Shown here in pieces: positions 24,474 through 36,175 of a DNA stretch of 64,000 nucleotides. The position numbers and the translations under genes were made by a program. Below the pieces are notes generated by a model. The model saw only the letters and a program-made list of their open reading frames with translations, had not been told where the DNA came from and made no database searches. Position 1 is the first letter of the stretch. Every line of letters begins with the position of its first letter. Location of the stretch: positions 10,948,463 to 11,012,462 of the forward strand of contig CM072895.1 in assembly GCA_037013685.1 (NCBI GenBank), given 5' to 3'. Source of the DNA: Acridotheres tristis (lineage: Eukaryota; Chordata; Aves; Passeriformes; Sturnidae).

Positions 24474-25479
24474 GTGAGTATGGGAGGGGAGGAAGATTTT
24501 CCTGGGTTTTATTGCTCCATGCTTGCCTGCAGTGCATATGCCTTTGTCCTTGCAAGCCTCCAGCTGTCCCTAGGCATTGTTTCTTACGGAAATTGTTGTT
24601 TGCCATGCATAATTGGGAGAGGAGAATTGTTTCAGAAGACAGGTGGGTGCTGGGCATGGTGCAAGATCACTGCCTAGGATATTCCCTGTAGTGAGTAAAG
24701 CCTTTCAGAACCCCAAGAAAAGTTTAAACTTGAGCTTTGTGACTTTTTGCCTTTTATCCAATATACTTTCCAAAGGGATGGATATTTTTGAGTGCACACA
24801 TGGATGATCAAGTGATGATCCTTACCTGACTTCCTGCATTTAAGGCTTTTTCAGTCATCTTAGCACAGTAACTCAATGTAAATCACAGAGTAGTCTTTGG
24901 AACAGAATACAAGAATACAGGTCTGGCATGCTCCAATGGTGCTCTTTTCATTAAGGTTATCTTCATCAGCTGGGTGAATATGTGGCAAGTACCAGGTGGG
25001 AACCTGCACTGGGATCTGCAAGTGTCAGTGTATGAGCATGTTTTCTTAGAAAAGTAGCTAGGCCACAACCTAAAAATGTTATTATAAGAATGGAGTAAAT
25101 GTCCAAAAATTAAATTAGTTCAATCTTCAAAGTGTTTGCAGATCAGTGTCCTACAGAGCTGAATTCCCTTGGATTCATATAATCTTGCTTCAGCTTTTCA
25201 TTTCCCTGTGGTGCTGGATAAAGATTCCTGTTGTTATCACACCAGTAAAGCACAGGTTTGACACATCCCATCCTAAACTGACAGCCACAACTCGTTAGTA
25301 GTGTTACTTGGTTTTCACTGTGACATTGGTTTCCCCAAGCTGGAAGCCTAAATAAACTGCACATCGTCTAGGAGCAATCAGCACCAGTTCTTCCCTGACG
25401 AGTAGTCTTTGCAGAGTGTCAGGTCCTTGCCTTTTCTTGGTGTAATTAGTGAAACATGAGATATGGGGTCCAAAGCTCA

Positions 25480-25565
25480 GCACAAGCACTGGTGGAGATG
25501 AGAAATTGGCTCCAGACAGAGACAGAGAGGTGGTATTTGAACTTCTGAGTCAGAATCCGTGTCTC
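25480..25565 (-). mobile_element. Possible MIR-type SINE remnant, - orientation
   Basis: Reads 'gaggtggtatttgaac' followed by 'gagtcagaatccgtgtctc', resembling the reverse complement of the MIR core where 'gtggtagagctgggatttgaaccc' and 'tctgactcc...gtgctc' occur. Only about 80 bases match and with gaps, so a chance resemblance cannot be excluded. Confidence 0.35.
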
Positions 25566-26284
25566 TGCTCAGGTTGTGTCCAGAGTTCATATATATTGCA
25601 AGTTCCTATGTTAGTTGCTTAAATTAGGAGTGAGTTATATTTCTTTATATGTAATGTTTAGGCTTCTGTTAGAGACCAGCACAGTTACTGTGCTAAACTT
25701 CTGTTTCTCATGTATTCTGTTTTCTCTGTTCTTTACTCCTGTATTGCTGTTGTGAGAGTCCAAATTACCACTTTGTGGATGATTGTGAGAAACAGTTGTC
25801 TTTGCTGCAAGCCCATCTTTCCATCACTTTCACAGTGCTCTCAAGATTCCCAGGTAATGACATCCTAACTTGATGTCCATATAGAAGGAACAACCTGGAA
25901 GTGTTGAGTGGCTTTTCTTTTTTTCCTTCTTCAGAGCTCTACAGCGGGCAAATAGAGGTAAAGCTGAGCCCCATTTCTGGTGAGTCATAGGGGTTGTGAG
26001 GTGAGCTGGCTCAGAGGGACATGAGCTGTTCCAGAGTGGAGATACACTATTCACTGTTTGCAGTGATCTCTCGCATGGATTGTCCCTCACTAGTCAGCTG
26101 GAAAAGAAGACTCCACTCCTGGCCATGAGGTTGTTGCGAGTGGTTCATTTCTCCCTCTTCCTTTTAAAATTTTGTTTTAAACCATTAACTTCAGAATTCA
26201 ATCCTGAAGCATCTCCAGGGCAAAGCAGAAAATACATTCTGTGTTTCCAAGCACATGGATAGCAGGAGTCTGGCTGCAGCTGCC

Positions 26285-26480
26285 TGGTGAGTAGCACATC
26301 ACGCTGCTCCATCGCCGATTGGGTGCTGCAGCGTGTAGCGTCACATCTGATTAGCACCGTGCCAGTGGATGAGGCTCGAGTGAGGACTCCCTGCCAGCTC
26401 TGACTTGTCTCATTTCCCATTACTTTTATCCGTCACCACAAATGCCGAGTCTCCCTCCTGAACTAATTAAGTTTGCGTGT
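26285..26480. promoter_or_regulatory. Possible conserved non-coding element (CpG-retaining)
   Basis: About ten CpGs within 200 bases (CACGCTG, CATCGCCG, AGCGTG, AGCGTCA, ACCGTG, CTCGAG, TCCGTC, GCCGAG, TGCGTG), plus GATTAG near 26348 and CTAATTAAG near 26462. The surrounding kilobases have few CpGs. No coding exon or repeat is visible. Composition only. Confidence 0.35.
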
Positions 26481-28699
26481 GTTTAGACACATTGCCAAAT
26501 AGGGTTTAGCAAAGCAGAACTGAGCGTCTCTTTTTAAAGGAAGAAAGTGGAGAGCTGAAACAAGGCTGCTTAGATGGGGAGACAGAGCTTCAGAGACATG
26601 GAACATCCATGAAGTATTCCAGGGAATCACCCCATGCTTCCCTACAAGACCTGGGGTGTAGCTGATGCCCTTTGCTACCACGATGAGACCGCACACTGGT
26701 CACAAAAGGTATTGGGGCAGTAGGAAGGGAGGTGGTGCTGTTTGTCCAGGTTTGGAGGAGTGTTGTTGGAAGCACTGCATGGTAGAAAACCTGGCTGGGT
26801 TCCAGAGGAATTGAGGACACTGAGGTGAGTGCAACGCTTCCTGGCTTAAGGAGCCACCACTTGTGACAGGTCCGCTCCTAATTTTGCTCTTTGTTTTCTC
26901 AGCTTCCTTGGTGATGACAGCTGCTTGCATAGCTGCAGTCCTCTTACCCACGTCTTGAGTGGTTTGGAGTTCCTGTACTCCATTGTCCTTAGCTTAGCTG
27001 GTAAACCATGCAGCTTTGTTATGGCTTCTCCAGCAGTGACCTAGGCATTTAGTGTGGCTTCTGTCTGCATGTGCTGTTCTAGAGCTGAGGCATGGTATCT
27101 TCTGAACTCGCCTGTCTACTGTGAAGGCTTCCAGTAGGTACCACTGGTAGGTGCCAGGGAGGCACAGTGGGATGAGCAAGCTGAATGCGGGGAAGTGGCT
27201 GTAACAAGGAGGAGGAATCTTCAAGCCTGTGAGAGTTAGATATAGGGATAAGGTGGGGAAATAGCCCTGCCTAAGCCAGGAGTTGAAATGTGTGTAGCAC
27301 TCTTAGCTCAAACAAAAGCGCCAGAGCAGTAGCGATTGTCTGGGTACTGCTCTCTGCTGATGGTGTCTGACACTGCTCTGTCTGCAGGATTCAAGATGTA
27401 AACTCAGCTGCTAAAGGATCAGTAAAGCCTCTGCTTGGCTTAGGGATCTTCAGGAAATGAGGCAGTGTTTGGCTACAGACTTGATTGCTCTTGAACACTG
27501 GAGCTTCCTTGAACCACAGAGCTGTTTGTCTGTCTTCCCTCAGACAGCAGGGAGCACTAGTCACAGGAGCTGGGTGCCCGGAATAGGAAGTTCTGGGTGC
27601 CCAGAACACCGAGCATCTGGGAAGGGCTTATGGAGGTTTAGCATGAGTCAAGGTCCTTGGCCATGCTACCAAAGGCTTTGTTATGAGTGTGGTGCGCCAT
27701 CAGAAGGTGCACCTGTTGGAGGGATTTGGTTGCTGCTGGAGAGAGTCCATTGTGTGAGAGGGCTCCTAAATGGAGTGCTGATCCTCTACTGGCTGTGCTT
27801 GGATCAACCTGCTTTCAGTTCTTGGTGTGTGTGAATCAGGCTGGAGTCGGAGAGACAGCAGCTCTCCTGCCAGCCCTCCCCTTCCCTCTTGTTAAGATGC
27901 AATTTCTTTAATGAGGAAAACCTCTTGAGTAGGAGCATCACCTTTCTTGAAGGCTTGTCCTGACAAGGCAGTTCAAGCCGACAGAGTTGCATATCAGCCT
28001 CAGCAAATATCAGTCACTCATTACAGAGACTCTTCTACCCCCCATCCCCCACCCTCTAGCAACACCCCTCATTCCCAGACAAGGGAATGAATCACACTTC
28101 TGCTCTTGAATACATCATGACAAGTCATGGTTCTAATGAGAGAGGGCCATTCATTCTGGGTGGAAAGTTCCCTGTGTCGACTCAGAAATGTTATTAATTA
28201 AAGAGAGCTACCTGAAGCAAAAGATGAAAGGAGCACCAGACCTGCCAAGCTAAAATATGAGTGGGGATACAGCCTCGTTAGACACACGGTCCTCAGGCCT
28301 CTGCATGCTCAGTGGGAGGATTCCTTTAGCCTGTTGCAAGGAGCTATAGTCCAAGTTTAACAGCTCCAGGGATGGATTCAGATACCTGATGTCATCTGCT
28401 TTAGTGCTTGGACCTCATTCTGCACCTAGGTTGGAACTGACACGAGTCATTAAGCAAATAGCATTGATGTGGCATTGGGTGGCGAGGGTAACGTGCCTCT
28501 GAAGGGGCTGAGGGAGCTGCTGACTGCAGGAGACGGGTTTAGTGGAAAAGAGGGTACTTAGTATCTGCCAGAGTTGAGCCCTTGTAATATAAGCTCTTTA
28601 GTGTAGTTTATCTCTGCTGAAATGTCAAATTGCTTTCCTCTGTGTGTGGAACCAGTTTGTGGGCTCTTAAACACAATGTGAATTAATCTTGGCAACGAA

Positions 28700-28840
28700 A
28701 GAGGCATTTTTACCATGTGTTCATAGATAAAGAGTTGAAATACGGTGAGGTTAAGTGAGATGCCTGTGGCTGTGCAGGCAGACAGAGGCAGAGCTGAAAT
28801 CTTATGTCCCAAATCTCAGACCTGCACTGTAATGTCAGAA
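28700..28840 (-). mobile_element. MIR-type SINE fossil, - orientation
   Basis: Starting near 28706, 'aggcatttttaccatgtgtt' is followed by a decayed 'agataaagagttgaaatac', then 'gtgaggttaagtgagatgcc', a spacer, and 'gcagacagaggcagagctga'. This follows in order the reverse complement of the MIR consensus (bases for 'ccattttacagatgagg', 'gaggttaagtaacttgcc' and 'aagtggcagagct'). MIR-type core SINEs are old enough to be shared by mammals and sauropsids. The match is by eye, with several substitutions; an AmnSINE or other core-SINE is the alternative. Confidence 0.6.
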
Positions 28841-31800
28841 GCATCAGTTAATCCTTCTCCTTCCAGATTTGGATTGTTCTGTAAATGCACCGAGCATAGC
28901 TAAAAGTACATGTAGCCTTTGATCTATATAATTCTGACATGAAGATGCTTGTACTGCACTTACTGTGGCTGATCAGAACATGCTAATTTATGTCTTCACA
29001 GGAAACTACTGCTCAGAAGTTTTTTATTTTCTTAAATAAGTGTTAAAAGGCAAGTACTCTTTAATATAGTGATAAAACATAGTGAAGTGTCTCGAAATGT
29101 TTATAGCCCTTGGTGCTCTTCCTAGGTTGGATATTAGTAAATTCTAAGCAGTAAATTATACCATTGCTTAATTTTGTCTTACTGTTTTAATTCTTTCCTT
29201 GCAAGTTACACAGGCTGGGAGGGTGTTTGTCTTCTCAGACCAGCTCCAAATGTGGCAATGGGTTGCTCTTTCCAGACTTCTGTCCTGCACATTTTTGAGA
29301 TCAGAATTAGGTCATGAATGGAAAAGAATTGTTAGTGTCCTCTGTATGTGCTGTTCTTTATCACAGCATCAGGAGGGGATCAGTAGGCTCTGCCTCAGAG
29401 AGAAATTGCAGATGGCCTTTGACTGGAGTGAGTGGGACCACTTGGGTAGTCATGAGAAAAGACAGGAGAAGACATAGGATGGACTGGCTGTATGGCAGCA
29501 GGGCAAGAGGTATGTACAGAGTTGAGAGTTACAAGAAAGATCTGGTAACTGAAAGATAATGTAGTCATCTGCGTTTAAAGCTAATAAAAGAATTCCTTTC
29601 CAACTAAGATCTTCAGATTAGCTTGGTGGATGTTTTTTTAGTGGGGATCATTTTGCTGAACAAGCCTATGCTATATCTCTTCACACGGTTATATTTGCTG
29701 AACAAAGAGTGTGGTGTGAACTGCAGTGAAGGGATGGGACTGAGTATCCAGGGTCAGGAACCTTTTGAGTCAGCTTTGCTGATGGAGTTGTTCATGTAAT
29801 TACATCCTAAAGTGCTTTGCCAGAGCTAAGCAAGGGAGCCTTGTGAGCACTTACAGGGAATGACGCTGACCCCATTCACTTCTGCAACCCTGCAGTCCAG
29901 CTTTTTGTTTTTGAAGAAAATGATATCACTTACGCAAAAAAAGTTTTGGATTTTAAGATTCCTCATCTGTACACTCTTATTTAAAATTAATATACCAGAT
30001 TTGACTTCTATTATCCTTATGTACCAGTTACCCTGGCTGACCCCTGTTCTTGTCTTTATTTGAAATAATTGATTGCTTGGGCTTCTGCAAGTTACGTTGT
30101 CCCAGATGTCTGGGAATGCCTTTGGTTTAAGCTTTGGACATGAAATCTTTGCATAGGGATCATCATGCAGTGGACTATCTCCTTCAGGTCTGTTCCTTAA
30201 CTGGCACATCATAGCAAAGACATTTGTCATAGTCAGGGCTGTAGTGGCTACAGGTTTGTTGAGCTGTGGTGCCTGGTGCACTCTGGGGAGCAGGACTCTG
30301 CTACCTGGGAATTAAGACCAAAGAAGTTGGAAGCAGTGTGAAAGATGCTGGGGAAACTTACAAACAAATTTTCAGTGTAGGGGGGAGAATGAGACAGACA
30401 TTGCATCATGTGCTTTATTTCCAGCACTGGATCTTCGGGATGGAGCAATAAGTGGGGAAGGTAGATTTTCGACCCCTGGGTAACTTAACTCAGGCTGTTT
30501 GAAAACAGTCACACTGAACTGGATGTAAATCAATGGTCTCAATGTCATCTGCTCATAGAGTAGGTAACCATAATTCCCTCTGCACCAGGAATCACTAGGG
30601 TGAATTCTATGTACAATGTTTTAGTGAATTCAGGCAAAATGGTTTCAAAATAAATGGATCTATAATGGGTACTTGGTAAAAACACACCCTAGTTTCTGTC
30701 TGTATGAGAGCCCTCTAATAGCAGTTCAGATTGTGGTGATTCTGTGCCTTGGGGAATTGAATAACTGGTTGACTTGAGACTGCAGAGGACAATCACTGGA
30801 GGGCTGTTTGCCATCTGAATTTTGTTGTTTGTGGCATGTGTGAAAAACAGGATTAGCTCCACAAAGTGTTTGTTTTCTCTTAAAAGAGCTTAATTTTTCT
30901 AGTATTAGACAGCCATAGTGTTCAATGCTGGGTCTGTCAGCTGTCTTCCTTTGGATCCTAGCTCTTCTTACTTCACAGCTGAAGCAGAGCAGTTGTGTGT
31001 TGGCACCAGTGCTGCCCTCTCAGCGGCTTGGCTGGGAGAGATGTGCTTATGGCTCCTCTGTCTGGAGAGCTCTGCTTGAAGAATACTGCCAGCCTGGGAG
31101 CAGCATCCTTCCTCTTTCACTTGCTCTGCTGTATGAGTCTATAGCTTTCTTGAAAATGTTTTATTTTGTTTGGATGTTTGTTTCCTGTTGGGAGCCATTT
31201 TCCTGGATGAGTTCAGTCCCTTTCCTCCTGAAGCTCCTGGATGGCAAAGACCTACTGGGCCATCTTGAGGTCATCCCTGGTATTTTCCCTCCAGCATATT
31301 CTCATGTGCCTTGTCCAGTGACAATCTGTGTCCTCAGGAGTGGATGACCAGGTGTGTTCAGGACTGGGAGGACACCAGAGCTACAGACTAACTTTTTTGA
31401 CCTAAGTCCATTTCATGTTGGAGTCACTTTTTCGGTGTTTGGTCCAGGTGCTGCCATCAGCAGCCTGACACCCCAAAGGTGGTGTCGTGCTCAGACATTG
31501 ATGTGGACCAGGTGTTAGCAATGATGTGAGGCATATGGAGGTGGGACTAGAAGAAAGTAGCATAGAGAAGTTTGTTGGAAGAAGACAGAGGAAGCAGAGT
31601 CATGTCCTCCTGGCAGGGTTGTGTCCAGGAAACTCATACTACCCAGGACTTCATCCTGCATTGGTTCTACCAGCTTTGCCTCTCTTGGAGCAAGGATTTC
31701 TCCTCCTGTCTGCCCGGCACCTACACCCCGGGACACTCTTTGTTTTTCCTCCATAGGTGCCTCTTGGTCATCTCCAATTTCCTTGCTTCAGTTTTTCCAT

Positions 31801-33209
31801 CTGAATGTTGGACCAAGTCTCAGTGTTGACTGTCAGCCAGCATGCCCAAGGTGCCTGGGCACCAGCTGAGTTCAGTTCCTTATCCCTGCCTGGAGTCACA
31901 TCTGTCCCTGCAAACTGGGTGGATTGGAGTAGGCTGGTGGGAGGTTGCCAAGACCTCTCCTCTAGCTCACAGTGCTCCCAGCTCTGAAGAAAACTTTTAC
32001 ATTTTATGGACCATTTAGCTTCCCAGTGGTGATCCTAATTCTTCACAGCATGTATATGCCATTTCTTGGTTATTAAAAGGACCCCTGAAAAGGAGCTGCC
32101 CTCTGAGTCAGAGTTCTTCCATGCAGTAAATTGAAGGAAGCAGGAAGGCTTTCCTTAGACTGTGAGGCTTAATTTTTCCAAACTCTCCCTATGCTAAGAG
32201 GGTGAATTAATACCCTGGTTTCCCCATGGCTGCAGAGACTAACCCTTGTGCACCATCAGTAAGCAGGCACGGGAAGAACATTTACGCTGGGAGTAGTTCA
32301 GACTTGGAATTGCTCTGGAGGAAGTCCACTTGATTTCTACACAGAACTCAAGAGTGCTTTAAAGGTTGTCTGGCCAGATGTCTCAGTCTTTCATCTCTAT
32401 ATCCCTATTTCATGTGACACTTCAAGTGCTAAAGTAGCCTCAATTCCTTGGGGCCCCAAGCAAGCACCATGTTTACTGGGAAAGGAGTGATTACCTTGGA
32501 CTTACTTGACAGATCAGCCAAAGGTTGGATGGATGGGTGGATGGACTGAGGTGGTTCAATCAGGGAAGTTCTTTGTCAAGTCAGTGTGCTGTGTATGAGA
32601 AAACAGAGGCAGAAAGCTATTAGACTATGCATTTCAGGTGTGAGGAAGTTGCTGAGGTCCCCTGGCATTGTGAAATGCCAAGTGAAATGTTGCTTCCATG
32701 TGGAGCACAGCAGTGTGTTGGAATTAATGAGTGTGGTGTAGGAAGAGCACATGTGAACAGTCAGGAGGGTTAATGTGTAAGGGTGATAGACTTAGGCAGG
32801 GATTTGTCATCAGGATTGCTGTGTTGGGGAAGCACAATGTAATGGCAAGACCATATGAAAAGAAATTGGGACTTGCAAGGAGAGGACTAAAAGTCATCAA
32901 TTGCCAAAGTTGTTTTGCTTTGCTGCAGGCCTAAAGCAAATTGCTGGCTTAAGAGGTTCTAAGCACCTCGGTCTTGCACTGGATTTACAGGGAAGGTGAA
33001 ATTGAGAAGGGGCTAAGTAATTAATTCCTCTTCCTGTGACCAGGATGGGAGATGATTCTGACTTGCCACTTCTCCTCAGAAGTTGCTTCAGAAGCTGGTA
33101 AGGACTCTGGTTGTGAAACCCAAGAAGCAAAGAGGATCCCTGGGTGCCTGACAATTCCTTTTCTCTGTTGGTTCTTTCTTGCAGGCAGCCTCGGGCTGCC
33201 TGTCTCTTT

Positions 33210-33520
33210 GTTAAGAGAGTGACAGCAATGTGACACCGTGAAAATAATTACTAACAAATCACGGTGGTGACTGCAAACAGCTCGCTGTCTTCAGAGGCAT
33301 GTCAGGGAGCATTAGAGCAGGGCCGTGGGAGCGGCAGAGCGGCTAGGGGCTCTTTCTCTGCTCTGGGCTGAGGGAAGATCTTTGGAGACCTTTGGCGCCT
33401 GCCACCCCCACATCATTCCTTCCTTGCTGGCTCTTTCTTTCCTCCCTTCCCTGCCTTTGCCATCAATAATTAAGCCCATTAATTGGACAGTGAGTTTAGA
33501 AAAGCTGCTAATGGTAAGAC
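33210..33520. promoter_or_regulatory. Candidate conserved non-coding element
   Basis: Opens with AAAATAATTACTAAC near 33240 and closes with two facing homeodomain-type cores, CAATAATTAAGCC and CATTAATTGG (33464-33488), spaced about one helical turn apart. Between them is a GC-richer segment with CpGs (CACGG, GCTCGC, GCCGTG, AGCGGC, GAGCGGC, TTGGCGCC). No repeat and no plausible exon. The arrangement of paired TAATTA sites is common in enhancers bound by homeodomain dimers; here it is inference. Confidence 0.42.
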
Positions 33521-34329
33521 AGGGCTTCTGCTTTCCCTGGATTCAGTAACCAGACACAGAAGAATGAAAAAATTCTGGAGATGTATCATGGGCAGAAGCA
33601 CATCCAAGCTGTGTTTTCCATCTTGCAGCTCTCGTGTTGCCCTGGGGAGTAATGTTTATTACCAGCGTACCCCTAGGACTTTATGGGCTGCTGGTACAGT
33701 TGGAGGATGGCCCATGTCCTTGTCCTCAGGAGCCTTCAGTCTCGGTGAATCTGAGATAGGTTTGTATTTGTGCAGAGCATCCCAGCAAATGTGCAGTTAC
33801 CTGGCATGTCCAGCAAAAAAGTGGGCAGAAGAATGAGAATGTTCCAAGATACAGTTGAGGCTGTGCCAATCAGTGTGACTTGAAGCTGCAGGTGAAGGCA
33901 ATTCTTTAGGGAATAAGGAGTGAACAGGTCAAATGTGAGGAAGGTGGCTTCGGGGAGTTTCTTCAGGGATGAGCTTCTGTGGCTGTATTGGAGTAGGAAC
34001 CTTTCTTCAGGTCTGCACAGAGTCTGAGGGAAGCTCCCTCTAAAGCCTCTTGTTATATTGATATAAAACTCCCTCCAAAGTGCAGGTCTAGCAGAGTTAC
34101 TGATAGGAAACTGAAAGGCCACTGCTGAAGTGTCTTTCAGCAGCATTGGTAATCAACCTCCTGGGTAAGCTTTGAAGGGAGCTCACAGCCTCCCCTCCTT
34201 ATTCCTGGTGGTATTTCATGCACCAGTTTGAGAACGGGCTGTGCTGTTTGGCAGGGCTGTAAGGGGAGGCAGAAGGTGCTGATGGGAGCCTGCTCCCAGG
34301 CGCCTGCTCTACTGTGCAGCCTTCATTCC

Positions 34330-34640
34330 CATTCCCTTAGTTACTAAAGTGATTTTCCTGACTGTCACATCTGTAAATAATGTTGCTGGCGTATCTAGCT
34401 GGATGCAGAGTGGCAATGGATGGGGGAGGGCTGACGCTGAGGGTGGCCGTAACAGCCCCTCTCCTCGGCTCATACAATATTTATGCAGGGCTGGGAGTCG
34501 GCAGCACTGACCTCTGGGTCGTGCTGTTAAACAGCTCCCGCAGCCCCTGCATCCTAATTGCTGCACTTGTCCTTTGCTCTGGAGGATCCGCTGCTCCTTC
34601 TCTCAGGCGAAGCAAATACTAATGGCAGCTTGTGCTTGGA
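34330..34640. promoter_or_regulatory. Candidate conserved non-coding element, GC-richer
   Basis: Contains GTAAATAATG near 34373, ACAATATTTATG near 34475, CCTAATTGC near 34553 and about ten CpGs (GGCGTATC, GACGCTG, GGCCGTAA, CTCGGC, GTCGGC, GTCGTG, CCCGCAG, TCCGCTG, GGCGAAG), surrounded by CpG-poor intron. An 80-codon frame overlaps it, but its product is not protein-like. Enhancer role inferred. Confidence 0.4.
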
Positions 34641-35949
34641 GGTGGGAGTGGTCTCTTCCCCACAAGGAAAAGATAAACTTGTTTTCCCCTGTGCATGTTT
34701 AATTTACACAGAAACCTGTGCTCAGACCAGTGCTGACAGCATGAGAGCCCATGAAGCTGCTGTGCATGCAGTTTTGGGTTCTGTATCATAAGAGGGCAGA
34801 AGGCAGTTTACCCCATCCCACTGGCTCCTATTAGGATTTCTCTCCTCCCTTCAGTGGAGAGTGGGAAGAAGAAGCAATCTCAGAAGTCAGTTGAGAGTAG
34901 AACTGGGTGATGTGGTGCCAGAGGAAGACAGAGATGTTGGCAGGAAAGAAGAGGGGTTCAAACAGGGTCACAAAACATAATGTCATCTTTTCTTGTAGAT
35001 AAATGGTCTGCTTCAGTGAGTGGAAAGAGAGGTGATGCAGAATGCTGAAGACTCCCTCTGTGGATGAGGGGCTCTTCCCCTTGCAAGTGATACAACCATG
35101 GCTGAAGGTGGAGACAGACCTGGCAGACAGGGATTTTCAGCTGATTTGAGTGGTTCAAGAAAGTCAAAAGACCAAACTTTTGATTCCTAGAGTTGCCATG
35201 ACTTTCCCCCGTGCCTTTTGGCCAGGCTCTGTCCTGCTTGGGGCTTCATGTCAGGTGTCTGCAAGTCCAGTGACCTGGCTGACCACCCACGTCCCTTATC
35301 CTGCCTTCCTGGGCTGGCAGGTCCCCTCTGTGACTGGAAAAGTGCTGTTTAGACTGGAGACTAATGGCCTTTAAGTGACATGATTGTATTATGTTAAGCG
35401 TCTATAGGCTTTACCATTAGGCACTAAACAGTTTATGACTCATAGCAGAGAAGCTCTTGTCCTGAAGAGTTTATATGCTAAATGGTCTGGACAGGCAAGG
35501 CTTGGAAGAGGAAAGGTTTGCTCCTGCCTGTCGGAGAGCAGATCTAAGGAAGGCCTGGGACAGGACAAGTCTTCTTAGTTTAGAGGAGCACCTTGGCTCT
35601 AGGTCTTGCATGTTCAGGTTTCCTGGGGAGAAATATTTCTCCAATGGGATTTGTACAGTGGGAGGAGAATCATATTTAATTCTAGCTTTTTGTGCATGTT
35701 TTGGTTTTGAGCGGGCTTAGACATGATGTGTTGTGGGTACATCCATTTTATCAGATATATTCCCTATTACTCAGTGTGTAATTACAGTGCTCTGCAGCAG
35801 GAGTCTGAATGCTTCCTCTTAAAGCAGCAAGTATGCAGAGAACCAGGCGATTACTAAATTAATGTCTGTATGAAAGACTTATTAAGGGACCATATAGACA
35901 GAGAAAGGACAAGCTCCGTGTAATCAGGCTCTGCTGGAGCATGATTCCC

Positions 35950-36175
35950 AGAATAATTTAAATAGAGGTCTCTAATCCAACCACCTGTTCAAAGCAGAGC
36001 TAACTTCAAACTTAGATTAGGCTGCTCTGGATCTTCTCCAGATGAGTTTGAATGTCTCCAGGGGAGGAGATTTTGCCACCAATCTGTTCCAGTGCTTTAT
36101 TACCTGCATGGTGAAGAGTTTTTCCTGATGACAAATTGGACATTCACCTGCTGCAGCGTGTGGTCGTGATGCATG
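35950..36175 (-). mobile_element. CR1 LINE fragment, - orientation
   Basis: Read on the - strand it gives the CR1 landmarks 'caggaaaaactcttcacca', 'aataaagcactggaacagat', 'ccctggagacattcaaact', and 'gtggttggattagagacct'. The decayed peptide reads KLFTMQVIKHWNRLV, matching the CR1 ORF2 end (IKHWNRL). 5'-truncated and substituted; the final tail is not clear. Confidence 0.82.

Noticed and set aside
32520..32550. GGATGGATGGGTGGATGG tract
   Set aside because: Too short and imperfect to be a meaningful minisatellite.
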